Assembly (NCBI GenBank): GCA_002813895.1
Contig: CP024912.1
Location: 744,001-808,000, forward strand
Direction of reading: 5' to 3'
Source of the DNA: Cyanobacterium sp. HL-69
GTDB taxonomy: Bacteria > Cyanobacteriota > Cyanobacteriia > Cyanobacteriales > Cyanobacteriaceae
DNA: 64,000 bases
Below, piece after piece: positions 43,289 through 52,067 of this stretch; within the stretch, counting starts at the first letter, position 1; every line of letters starts with the position of its first letter. The notes below the pieces were generated by a model. The model did no database searches and was not told where the DNA came from. It saw nothing but the letters and a program-made list of their open reading frames with translations. The position numbers were made by a program, and so were the translations under genes.

Positions 43289-43602
43289 TTAAGTGATAAG
43301 CAGGAGGTAATAATTATTGATTGTTTATGCTTCAATCCTTGTTAATAAATATTTTTGAGTTACTGAGTAGAAGCAAATTAATTGTTAATAGCCTATAAAG
43401 TTTTTGCTTATTTAACTAACTCTATATAGCTATAAATGTCAATAATTTAAGAACTACTTTTTTTATCAAAAAATGTGGAAATAACTACTTTTTAAAGTTA
43501 ACAAACTTGATTAATGGTGATGACCCCAATTCAAATCATCATCACCAACATAACGTTTATAATTGAATGAGGAAATAGTTTTAATCACAATATTATATAG
43601 TA
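43289..43602. other. 314-bp gap before the large radical SAM gene
   Basis: It is AT-rich. It contains an inverted repeat (GGTGATGA at 43516 and TCATCACC at 43539) and a -10-like TATAAT read on the minus strand at about 43592. A 25-codon minus-strand ORF ending at 43511 overlaps the hairpin but is not supported well enough to call. Confidence 0.45.
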
Positions 43603-46236
43603 ATGCCGATCGCACCTAGTACCAGTATTAAACCAGAAAATTTAATCACCCCAGACATCTTTAAACCAGCTCGTTATTTAGGTAATGAATTAGGGTCAAA
43701 ACATAAAGATTGGGAAAGCGCCTCAGTGCGTTGGGTGTTGACATATCCCGAAATTTACGAAGTTGGAGCGTCAAACCTTGGGCATATTATTCTCTACAAT
43801 ATCATTAATGCTCAACCACGGCAAATGTGCGATCGCGCTTACCTTCCTGCCCCCGACTTATCCCAAAAAATGAGGGATACCCATACTCCCCTTTTCGGGC
43901 TAGAAACCAAAAAAGACGTAAAAGAATACGACATACTAGGCTTTAGTTTAAGCTATGAACTAGGCGCCACAAATATCCTAGAGATGCTCAGTTTAGCTGA
44001 TATTCCCCTTACATGGGAAGAAAGAAAAGATACTGATTACCCCCTCATCTTTGCAGGGGGGCAAACAGCCACCTCAAACCCCGAACCCTATGCCGATTTC
44101 TTCGATTTTGTAGCCCTCGGTGACGGAGAAGAATTATTACCCGAAATTGGTTTAGTCATTGAAGAAGGCAAAAAAGACGGTTTAACGAGAACAGAATTAC
44201 TACTTGATCTTGCCCAAGTGCCGGGGGTATATGTACCGCAATTTTATGATATGCAACCCGATGGCAGTGTTAAACCTAACCGTGACGATGTTCCAGAAAG
44301 AATTTTGCGCAGGGTAGCCACTCCAATCCCAGCCTATTCTATCGGTTTAGTACCCTATGTGGAAACTGTCCATGATCGCCTTACGGTGGAAATCCGTAGG
44401 GGATGCACGAGGGGATGTCGCTTTTGTCAACCAGGAATGTTAACCCGCCCTGCTAGGGATGTGGAACCTGAAGCGGTGGTTGATAGTATTGTAGATGGTA
44501 TGAAAGCCACGGGGTTTAATGAGTTTTCTCTATTATCCCTCAGCTGTTCTGATTATCTCTCTTTGCCTTCCGTGGGTATCGAAATCAAAAACCGTCTCAA
44601 GGATGAAAATATCTCCCTTTCTTTACCTAGTCAAAGGGTAGATCGTTTTGATGAAAACATTGCTAATATTATCGGCGGTACTCGTAAAACGGGTTTAACT
44701 TTTGCCCCTGAAGCAGGCACCCAACGAATGCGGGATATTATTAATAAGGGTTTAACCAACGAGGAATTGTTGCGGGGTATTCAAACCGCCGTCAGGGAAG
44801 GATGGAATCAGGTCAAACTTTATTTCATGATTGGCTTACCTGGGGAAACCGATGAGGATGTATTGGGTATTGTGGAAACCGTCAAATGGTTACGTCAAGA
44901 ATGCCATCACCTCAGTAGTAAGCGTCTCAATTTTAATATCACCATCTCCAACTTTACCCCCAAACCCCATACCCCTTTCCAGTGGCACTCTGTTTCTACC
45001 TCGGAATTTTTGCGCAAACGGGATTTACTCAAGGATGCTTTTTATCATCTTCGGGGTGTGAAGGTGAATTATACCGATGTGCGTATCTCCGCCATTGAGG
45101 ATTTTGTGGGTAGGGGCGATCGCACTTTAGCCCCTGTGGTACGTCGGGCGTGGGAATTGGGTGCCGGGATGGACTCTTGGTGGGAAAGCATCGACAAGGC
45201 TTATCAGGCATGGGAAACCGCCATCGAAGAAGCCGGGTTAATCTGGAAATATCGTAAAGTCGAAAGTGGTGAATGGAATATTTTTGATGCTCAAAGCCCA
45301 GAAGAAAACCATGATAACATCAACTATTATGCCCCGTTACCATGGGATCATTTAGATACGGGTATCGATAAAACATGGCTCAAAGAAGACTTAGAAAAAG
45401 CCTTAGCCGAAGCCACCGTGCCAGACTGTGCCTTTGATGGTTGCAGTAGTTGCGGTGTTTGTAGCCCCGATTTTGGTCATAACATCGTTGTCACCCCTCC
45501 CCCCATTCCTGACTATGTGGGCAACTTTAAACCTAACCAAGAAAAAGCCCAACGGATTCGAGTATGGTTTGGTAAACAGGGGGATATGGCATTATTAAGC
45601 CATCTGGATTTAGTACGCTTGTTCGATCGCGCCGTGAGAAGGGCAAGTCTTCCCATTTCCTACACAGGAGGTTTTCACCCTGGCCCTAAAATTTCCATCG
45701 CCCTCGCCCTATCTTTGGGGATGACAAGTAACAGTGAAATTGTTGATTTTGAAAACCATACCCGCATAGATATTGATGAGTTTGTAAAAAAATTACAGGC
45801 TCAACTTCCTATGGAATTACCTTTAATTAAGGTGGAAGAATTACCCATAAAATCTGCTAAGGCAACGCAAATATTAGACATAGCGGAATATTTGGTAACC
45901 CTATCTGCTGACAACAATATTAGTCTTCATCAGTGGCAACATTGGATTAATGAGGTTAACAATTCCTCGGAAATATTGATGGAAAAAACCTCTAAAAAAC
46001 GTAAGAAAAAAATGGTCAATTTAAAGGCTAATTTATTAAGTTTATGCTTGGCTGATGATAATTTTGAGGAGTCAGAAACTATTACTATTAAATATACAGG
46101 AAGTGCCAAAAATGATGGCTCTTTATTAACCCCTGATCATGTTTGTTATATGTTAGAACAGGTTAGCTCAGAAGCATTAACGATTACTAAAGCCCATCGA
46201 GAAATCATCCTTTTAACCGATCATATTACTCAATAA
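43603..46236 (+). CDS. B12-binding-like radical SAM protein (TIGR03960) fused to a DUF2344 domain (TIGR03936)
   Basis: The 877-residue protein has an N-terminal B12-binding-like region (about 1-200), a radical SAM core with CTRGCRFC (Cys268, Cys272, Cys275), a Cys-rich segment CAFDGCSSCGVC near residue 608 that may hold an extra Fe-S cluster, and a C-terminal DUF2344 domain (about 645-870). In many bacteria the two parts are separate neighbours; cyanobacteria usually have them fused. The function is not established, though the genomic association of this family is with ribosome/RNA genes. The gene appears monocistronic. Confidence 0.93.
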   Translation: MPIAPSTSIKPENLITPDIFKPARYLGNELGSKHKDWESASVRWVLTYPEIYEVGASNLGHIILYNIINAQPRQMCDRAYLPAPDLSQKMRDTHTPLFGLETKKDVKEYDILGFSLSYELGATNILEMLSLADIPLTWEERKDTDYPLIFAGGQTATSNPEPYADFFDFVALGDGEELLPEIGLVIEEGKKDGLTRTELLLDLAQVPGVYVPQFYDMQPDGSVKPNRDDVPERILRRVATPIPAYSIGLVPYVETVHDRLTVEIRRGCTRGCRFCQPGMLTRPARDVEPEAVVDSIVDGMKATGFNEFSLLSLSCSDYLSLPSVGIEIKNRLKDENISLSLPSQRVDRFDENIANIIGGTRKTGLTFAPEAGTQRMRDIINKGLTNEELLRGIQTAVREGWNQVKLYFMIGLPGETDEDVLGIVETVKWLRQECHHLSSKRLNFNITISNFTPKPHTPFQWHSVSTSEFLRKRDLLKDAFYHLRGVKVNYTDVRISAIEDFVGRGDRTLAPVVRRAWELGAGMDSWWESIDKAYQAWETAIEEAGLIWKYRKVESGEWNIFDAQSPEENHDNINYYAPLPWDHLDTGIDKTWLKEDLEKALAEATVPDCAFDGCSSCGVCSPDFGHNIVVTPPPIPDYVGNFKPNQEKAQRIRVWFGKQGDMALLSHLDLVRLFDRAVRRASLPISYTGGFHPGPKISIALALSLGMTSNSEIVDFENHTRIDIDEFVKKLQAQLPMELPLIKVEELPIKSAKATQILDIAEYLVTLSADNNISLHQWQHWINEVNNSSEILMEKTSKKRKKKMVNLKANLLSLCLADDNFEESETITIKYTGSAKNDGSLLTPDHVCYMLEQVSSEALTITKAHREIILLTDHITQ

Positions 46237-46252
46237 AAAACCCATCATTTAA

Positions 46253-46272
46253 CAAGGGGTTCAAACCCCTTG
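46253..46272. repeat. CAAGGGGTTCAAACCCCTTG palindrome
   Basis: One base off the perfect 20-base palindrome seen at 9447 and 36325. It lies 17 bp after the radical SAM stop and could serve as a hairpin, but no T-tract follows on the plus strand. Confidence 0.65.
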
Positions 46273-46360
46273 CCCCCCATTGTTATGATAGATTAGAGCC
46301 ACCTTTGGTATCTTGTTAACCATGAAAAAATTTACTGCCAAAATATTCAGCTTAAGTTTC

Positions 46361-46475
46361 ATACCAAATCCGAATGGTAGAGTATGCCATCCCCGCCTTG
46401 CAATAAATTACAAGGCTAACAGTTTATCATTCAATGAATTGAACTAAGGTATATTTTGATTCACGGATTTGGTAT
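46361..46475. mobile_element. MITE-like insertion with 12-bp terminal inverted repeats in the 5' end of the YdcF gene
   Basis: ATACCAAATCCG (46361-46372) and CGGATTTGGTAT (46464-46475) are perfect inverted repeats. Deleting 113 bp, leaving one copy of the flanking AT, joins an upstream ATG-started frame (MKKFTAKIFSLSF) to the YdcF reading frame without a shift. The element is non-coding. The TTG now used as YdcF start lies inside it. Confidence 0.7.
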
Positions 46476-47040
46476 CATTACCCTAACCACTGTCTTTTTA
46501 TTGGTAGTTGCAAATGTGCCAACTCAGATTTTTTTGACTAAGTTGCGATCGCCCCAACCCCAAGCTATATTAGTATTAGGTGGTGGTACAGGTAGAGAAC
46601 GTTTTGCTTTGGAGTTTGCACAGAAACACCCTAACTTACCTATTTGGGTTTCTGGTGGTTCACCTTCGGAGAGACAAGTCTTGATTCAGGCTGATATAGA
46701 TTCTCAGCGTGTCCATTTAGATAACCGTGCCACGGATACGGTTACGAACTTTACCACCACGGTAAATGCTTTACTGGAAAATAATATTCATCATGTCTAT
46801 CTAATTACCTCAGATTTTCACATGAGGCGCTCCCGTGCCATCGCAACGGTGGTGTTTGGGAGTAGGGGAATTATTGTAACTCCTGTTTCTGTTTCCTCTG
46901 GACAACCAAGGGAAGAAACCTCTCGAGTTCTTAGGGATGTGGCTCGATCTTTTTTATGGGTATTTAGTGGTCGTACGGGAGCAAGTCTTAATCCTCGATT
47001 AACCCAACAAGCCCAATTTTCCATCAGAGACTTGATTTAA
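46456..47040 (+). CDS. YdcF/DUF218 family protein with 5' end altered by an insertion
   Basis: The 194-residue DUF218 protein has an N-terminal hydrophobic anchor, QAILVLGGGTGRERFALEFA, the acidic/His motif region YLITSDFHMRRSRAIA and a C-terminal amphipathic end. DUF218 proteins (SanA, ElyC, YdcF) act in envelope biogenesis. The current start is a TTG provided by the MITE-like insertion; the original start was probably the ATG at 46322, which gives a basic N-terminus before the hydrophobic segment. The protein may still be made from the TTG or at reduced level, so it is kept as a gene rather than a pseudogene. Confidence 0.75.
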   Translation: MIHGFGIITLTTVFLLVVANVPTQIFLTKLRSPQPQAILVLGGGTGRERFALEFAQKHPNLPIWVSGGSPSERQVLIQADIDSQRVHLDNRATDTVTNFTTTVNALLENNIHHVYLITSDFHMRRSRAIATVVFGSRGIIVTPVSVSSGQPREETSRVLRDVARSFLWVFSGRTGASLNPRLTQQAQFSIRDLI

Positions 47041-47051
47041 CACAAAAAAAA

Positions 47052-47077
47052 TCTCCTAACTATTAGGAGACTTTTTT
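47052..47077 (+). terminator. Bidirectional terminator between the YdcF gene and tRNA-Val
   Basis: TCTCCTAA-CTA-TTAGGAGA is followed by a T-tract on the plus strand and preceded by eight A residues, so it can end both the YdcF transcript and the minus-strand tRNA-Val transcript. Confidence 0.85.
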
Positions 47078-47085
47078 GATTACAA

Positions 47086-47157
47086 TGGGCGATACTGGAT
47101 TTGAACCAGTGACGTCCTGCTTGTAAGGCAGGCGCTCTACCACTGAGCTAATCGCCC
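47086..47157 (-). tRNA. tRNA-Val (anticodon UAC)
   Basis: On the minus strand, GGGCGAT pairs with ATCGCCC as the acceptor stem. The D arm (GCTC...GAGC), an anticodon arm CCTGC-CTTACAA-GCAGG (anticodon TAC) and a T arm with TTCAAAT loop follow. The 3' CCA is not encoded. The gene is 72 bases with its discriminator A. Confidence 0.97.
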
Positions 47158-47207
47158 TTGTTGCGTTCACCTTTATAATTATAGCAAGTCTTTTTTAAAA
47201 ATGCAAC

Positions 47208-47813
47208 ATGCCTTCAGGAAAAAATCATGATCGAATTACATGGCTTTGTTTACCATGGATTTTTATAGGTACTATTATCGTCTCAAAAGACCTATTGACA
47301 GGGTTTGTAGTAGCTTCTGGATTTTTGTTTAGTGGACTGATGTTTGGCCCTGATTTAGATATTTATTCGGTACAGTTCAAAAGATGGGGTTATTTTAAGT
47401 TTATCTGGCTACCTTATCAAAAATATTTGCGTCACCGTTCTTTTTTTTCCCATGGGTTTATTATAGGCACGGTAATTCGCAGTTTATATTTTTCTTTGAT
47501 TATACTATTACTTGGTTTTATAGTAGGGGCGATCGCCCATTACGCCTTCCCTCAGATATGGCAATGGCAACAAACCATAGGTAACCTACAGCGAATAAGA
47601 GAAATATATCTAAAAGAAATCATCGCCCTGTTTATGGGCTTAGAATTAGGGGCTATGAGCCATTATATCGCCGACGGCATTGGCTCATGGTTAAAAAAAA
47701 GAACTAAAAAGAGTAACAGAAAATCCCCCAGAGCAAAAAAAACTACTCAAAAAAAACCCCAACTCAAAAATAAACCCCCTAGAAAATATAAATCTACTCG
47801 TAGAAAAAATTAA
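47208..47813 (+). CDS. DUF2227 family membrane protein (putative metal-binding)
   Basis: This 201-residue protein has about four hydrophobic segments and conserved Asp/His positions: PSGKNHDRITW at the start, FGPDLDIYSVQFKRWG, RHRSFFSHGFIIG and SHYIADGIGSWLKK. The His/Asp pattern resembles membrane-bound metal-dependent hydrolases (YdjM-like) and the family is commonly annotated as metal-binding. The last 40 residues are very basic (Lys/Arg/Pro). It overlaps the 3' end of the convergent methyltransferase gene by four bases. Confidence 0.85.
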   Translation: MPSGKNHDRITWLCLPWIFIGTIIVSKDLLTGFVVASGFLFSGLMFGPDLDIYSVQFKRWGYFKFIWLPYQKYLRHRSFFSHGFIIGTVIRSLYFSLIILLLGFIVGAIAHYAFPQIWQWQQTIGNLQRIREIYLKEIIALFMGLELGAMSHYIADGIGSWLKKRTKKSNRKSPRAKKTTQKKPQLKNKPPRKYKSTRRKN

Positions 47814-49330
47814 TCAATACCTAATCTTTTGAGAGTGTCGAGACGACTTCCATAAAAAGTCTTCGCCACACTTTCAATATAAGTAATATTTTCCTGTGGC
47901 GTTTGCAAAACCTTATTATCCTTAACCAATCTTTTACCCTGTTTCGAAAAAATATCCCACAAAAACTTTACAGGATTCTCATCCCTCGACTTAGCGTATA
48001 ACAAAAGTTGTTCCAAAGAATTTACCCCAACCCCTGAGCCAATCAACGGAGAAGCCAAAGAAGTCATCTCATCGGTAATAAAAGACCTCTTTTGAAGCAT
48101 TTTATTAAAAGCATCCGTTGACTGCTTCCTCCTCTTACAAGTCTCATCATCTACCGCAGGATGAATATAGCCCAACCCAGTCAAAACAATCAAAGCCTGA
48201 TAAATATTATTGACCGCAATTTTTTTGACATTGACATCAGTTTGTAATTCCCCCATGGTTAAAGGAGACTGGCTCAAAGCACTGACAATGGGGACATAAA
48301 TTTCCTCCTGCAACGAAACCTCCCCCACAGCAAAATTATGCTTTAACTTAATACTGTCTATAGGCACTATCAAAGCATAGCGAAAATTGCTCATAATATT
48401 CACCTGCTCCCCCGCCATCATAGCTAACTTACCCTTAGCAAAAATATCCCGACGAAACTGAGTATTCAAACAAAAGTCCTTAACAACTTCCTTATAGCTA
48501 TAATCTTTTATCTCCGCCAAAATCTTTTGCGCCTCAGCAGAAAAATTTAACACATCAATATTATCCATAACCTGTGCCGAAGCTACATAACTCAACTTTG
48601 CGTCTTCTAGTTCTTCCGCTACTTGATCAAAATAAAAACTATTCCATTGTTCATTAAAATATTCATGGACTAAATAGTTACGATTTTGGGACTTTAAATT
48701 ATCAAATCTTGATTTAAGAGAAGGATTTTGGACAAAATAACCAGCATTAGCATTCATTAACCTTTCCGTAAAACTCAATGCCCCCTCAATACTTTCTAAG
48801 ATAGGGGCTGATGAGTGCTGACGATGTTTCAACATCAATCCTTGCATGGGCATAGCCGCTGACCAACCAGGCAAAGTATTATAAGAAATATAAACGATGC
48901 CTCCTACCTTCAATTTTTGACGGATAAAATCAACAATCAGACGACGATTTTCTGGGGTAATCCAGCTATAAATTCCATGTAAGACTATAAAATCAAAAGA
49001 AGGCAAGTCTTGATGGATAAATTCTGCAAAGCTATCATCAAAAAACTGAACATTTTTTGTTCCTGCTGATTCTGCCAAGGTTTGGGCTTCAAAGATGTGA
49101 TTCGGATTAAAGTCATTAGCATAAAATTGGGCTTCAGGATAAGTTGAAGCCAAAAGATTTGTTGTGTACCCTCTACCACAAGCCAACTCACAATAGGTAA
49201 ATGGTTTTGTGGTGTTGGGAGGATGAATGGATTTTAATGCCGTTGCTAAGGACAATTTTAGAGGGCTTAATTCTCCATAAAAGCCGTTGGTATAATTGAT
49301 TTCGGAAACATAACCTTCACTCCAAACCAT
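47810..49330 (-). CDS. SAM-dependent methyltransferase with a regulatory domain
   Basis: The 506-residue protein has an N-terminal class I methyltransferase (about 20-220) with the SAM-binding CELACGRGYTTNLLA near residue 46, an acidic loop end ANDFNPNHI and IVLHGIYSW, followed by a middle and C-terminal region typical of the methyltransferase regulatory domain family. Such proteins occur in bacteria next to glycan or peptide genes, but none is adjacent here, and the substrate is unknown. It is monocistronic. Confidence 0.82.
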   Translation of the reverse strand: MVWSEGYVSEINYTNGFYGELSPLKLSLATALKSIHPPNTTKPFTYCELACGRGYTTNLLASTYPEAQFYANDFNPNHIFEAQTLAESAGTKNVQFFDDSFAEFIHQDLPSFDFIVLHGIYSWITPENRRLIVDFIRQKLKVGGIVYISYNTLPGWSAAMPMQGLMLKHRQHSSAPILESIEGALSFTERLMNANAGYFVQNPSLKSRFDNLKSQNRNYLVHEYFNEQWNSFYFDQVAEELEDAKLSYVASAQVMDNIDVLNFSAEAQKILAEIKDYSYKEVVKDFCLNTQFRRDIFAKGKLAMMAGEQVNIMSNFRYALIVPIDSIKLKHNFAVGEVSLQEEIYVPIVSALSQSPLTMGELQTDVNVKKIAVNNIYQALIVLTGLGYIHPAVDDETCKRRKQSTDAFNKMLQKRSFITDEMTSLASPLIGSGVGVNSLEQLLLYAKSRDENPVKFLWDIFSKQGKRLVKDNKVLQTPQENITYIESVAKTFYGSRLDTLKRLGID

Positions 49331-49489
49331 AGTTACTCTTTTTTAATACATAATTCCTATTTTCACCAATTATAAAAGTTCCCCACAGTTGGTCTTTCTA
49401 TAGTTACAAAAATGTTTCAGACACAATAATATATTTTTAGACACTGTGAGCCATTACTTTGACTTTACTTATTGATTATTTGTGACAAC

Positions 49490-51025
49490 CTAACCCAAAC
49501 TCCGAATAGCTTCCAATAAACCCTTCGCTTTATTAATAGTTTCTTGATACTCTTTATCCGGATCAGAATCTGCCACTAATCCAGCCCCCGCCTGAAGAAA
49601 TACTCGGTGATTTTCCGCACCCTCTCCTTTTTCCACAATCATGGTGCGGATAGTGATGGCGGTATTTAACTGACCTTCAAAATCATAATATCCATACACC
49701 CCAGAATAAGGCCCCCTTCTTTCAGGCTCTAACTCATTAATAATTTCCATAGCTCGGATTTTGGGCGCACCGCTAACGGTACCAGCAGGAAACGCGGCTT
49801 TGAGTAAATCCCAAGGGGTATATTTTTCTTCTAATTCCCCTGTCACATTACTGACAATGTGCATAACGTGGGAATAACGCTCGATTACCATCAACTCATC
49901 CACCGTAACCGTACCTTTGTTACATACCCTGCCGAGGTCATTTCTTCCTAGGTCAACCAGCATAACATGCTCTGCGATTTCTTTAGGATCTTTGAGTAAA
50001 TCTTCGGCAAAGGCTTGATCTTCTTGAAAAGTTTTCCCCCTCGGGCGTGTACCCGCAATGGGGCGTAAGGTGGCTTTGGTTTTGCCTTGTTCGTCTTTTT
50101 CGGCTTTTACCATCACTTCAGGGGATGAGCCTATTAACTGCCATCCATCAAAGTTATAGAAAGCCATGTAGGGAGAAGGATTAATTAATCGAAGGGAGCG
50201 ATATAACTCAAAGGGATCTCCATCGTAGTGGGTTTGTAATCTTTGGGATATAACTACTTGAAAAATATCCCCTGCTTTGATGTACTCTTGGGCTTTTTTT
50301 ACACTAGCCGTAAATTGTTCTTTGGTGGTATTACTTTGATAGTTTTCGGTGTTTCCTGTGATACTGGAAGGTTTATGGGGGTTGAATTCGAGGGGTTTGG
50401 CGCTGGTGGGGAGGGGGAGTTGTAGTTTAAATACTAATTTATTTAGTTTGTCACAGGCTTGTTCGTAGATTTCGTCTAGGGTAAGGTGTTTTTGTCTTAA
50501 GTCTGCATAGGCGATCGCCCATATTTTACGCTTTACCTGATCAAAAATCAAGAGATTATCAACTTGCATCCAAATGCCATCGGGCAAATCTCCTTCTTTG
50601 GGGGGATATACCTTAACCTTGGGTTCAATCCAAGAAATTAACTCATAACCCCAATAACCAAACAAACCACCAATATCGGGAGGAAGCTGAGGTAAATGGA
50701 CGGGTTTAATAGATTCGAGACAACTAGAGAGAATATCGAAGGGATTTCCAGTAAAAACTTCTACTTTACCCTGACGATGGGTTTTTGTGGTGTGATGTCC
50801 TTTTGCCTCTAATGTCCAAACTGGATCACAACCTAAGAAACTATAGCGTCCTAGTTTTTCGCCACCTTCTACTGATTCCAATAAAAAACTATAGGGTTGA
50901 TCTGCGCATACCTTATACCAAGCTGAAACGGGGGTTTCTAAATCCGCCACTAATTCTTGATAAACAGGAATAAAATTTCCTTGGTTGGTTAATGAGCAAA
51001 ATTCATCGAAATCAGGGTAAATCAT
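49490..51025 (-). CDS. trpE: Anthranilate synthase component I
   Basis: TrpE converts chorismate to anthranilate with ammonia from TrpG, the first step of tryptophan synthesis. The 511-residue protein has the N-terminal regulatory part with LLESVEGGEKLGRYSFLG (feedback-binding region), and catalytic motifs GDIFQVVISQR, RPIAGTRPRG, LVDLGRNDLGRVC and FPAGTVSGAPKIRAMEII. The length is standard for an unfused TrpE. No trpG or other trp gene is adjacent, as in most cyanobacteria. No leader peptide or attenuator is evident in the upstream gap. Confidence 0.95.
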   Translation of the reverse strand: MIYPDFDEFCSLTNQGNFIPVYQELVADLETPVSAWYKVCADQPYSFLLESVEGGEKLGRYSFLGCDPVWTLEAKGHHTTKTHRQGKVEVFTGNPFDILSSCLESIKPVHLPQLPPDIGGLFGYWGYELISWIEPKVKVYPPKEGDLPDGIWMQVDNLLIFDQVKRKIWAIAYADLRQKHLTLDEIYEQACDKLNKLVFKLQLPLPTSAKPLEFNPHKPSSITGNTENYQSNTTKEQFTASVKKAQEYIKAGDIFQVVISQRLQTHYDGDPFELYRSLRLINPSPYMAFYNFDGWQLIGSSPEVMVKAEKDEQGKTKATLRPIAGTRPRGKTFQEDQAFAEDLLKDPKEIAEHVMLVDLGRNDLGRVCNKGTVTVDELMVIERYSHVMHIVSNVTGELEEKYTPWDLLKAAFPAGTVSGAPKIRAMEIINELEPERRGPYSGVYGYYDFEGQLNTAITIRTMIVEKGEGAENHRVFLQAGAGLVADSDPDKEYQETINKAKGLLEAIRSLG

Positions 51026-51216
51026 CTATTACCAAATAGCATGTAAGAAATATATCAACCTAGATTTTACCATAAATCAGGACTTGACCATTAACGAAGG
51101 ATGAAGAATTAAGAATGGAGAATAAATGATTTACTGTTCTAGTGCAGTGACTACAATTTTGTACTTTTAATTATTTTTTCAACAAAATTTGTACATTTTT
51201 TTACACTTTATTTTAA

Positions 51217-51244
51217 ATTCTAAATTCCACATTCTAAATTCCAC
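51217..51244. repeat. Two tandem copies of ATTCTAAATTCCAC
   Basis: A 14-bp unit is repeated directly and exactly, just after the ctaE stop. No function is apparent. Confidence 0.5.
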
Positions 51245-51249
51245 AAACC

Positions 51250-51870
51250 CTAAGTAAGAGGTAAAAGATATACTAAACCGAAAAGGATTACCCAAACCAC
51301 ATCCACAAAGTGCCAGTATAACTCGGCAGCTTCTACGCCGAAATGGCTTTCTGCTGAGTAATGACCTGCTTCGCGCGATCGCCACAAAACCGCCAAAATA
51401 AACGACAAACCAGCGGCAACGTGTAACCCATGGAAACCAGTCAACACATAAAAACAACTGGCAAAAAGACTATCAGTTAAGCCAAAACCTGTCGTCGCAT
51501 ATTCGTAACCTTGCCCTGCGAGGAAGATAGCCCCCATGAGTGCAGTAATGCCAAACCAGAGTTTTAAACCCTTCTCATCATTATTTTTAATGCAGCTTTG
51601 CCCTTTGTGCATGACAAAACTACTAGAAATCAAAATGACGCTGTTAATACCGGGCAAGAGTAATTCTAACTCAATTCCCCCAGTAGGCCATTCTGGCATG
51701 GTGGCATAATAAATCATGTAGGCGCTGAAAAGACCAAAAAAGATCATACTCTCAGCAATCAAAAACATCACCAAACCAAACATCCTTAAATCTGGATGTC
51801 CGTGATGTCCGTTTTCGGCTTCTTTTTCGTAGCCAACGGTAACTTGTGAATCTATTTCTGTACTTTGCAT
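51250..51870 (-). CDS. ctaE: Cytochrome c oxidase subunit III
   Basis: This 206-residue membrane subunit stabilises the aa3 oxidase. Family sequences include RMFGLVMFLIAESMIFFGLF, ATTGFGLTDSLFASCFYVLTG, GFHGLHVAAG and AELYWHFVDVVWVILFGLVYL. The shorter five-helix form, lacking the first two helices, is normal for cyanobacteria. It is the last gene of the ctaC-D-E operon, 197 bp after ctaD. Confidence 0.95.
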   Translation of the reverse strand: MQSTEIDSQVTVGYEKEAENGHHGHPDLRMFGLVMFLIAESMIFFGLFSAYMIYYATMPEWPTGGIELELLLPGINSVILISSSFVMHKGQSCIKNNDEKGLKLWFGITALMGAIFLAGQGYEYATTGFGLTDSLFASCFYVLTGFHGLHVAAGLSFILAVLWRSREAGHYSAESHFGVEAAELYWHFVDVVWVILFGLVYLLPLT

Positions 51871-52067
51871 AATTACTTATTTTCTTAGAATGTGCATAAT
51901 TTTTTCTATGAGGTTTATCCTTATTAATATATCTACCCATAAATCGGGCTAGAAGCCCGAAATACGGTGCAAAAATATTAATTTTTAGAGATGTCTAATG
52001 ACGAATTACTCAAATAATTGATAAGTAGCAAGATACAATCAAGTAAAATTTAATTATTAATTCTCAA

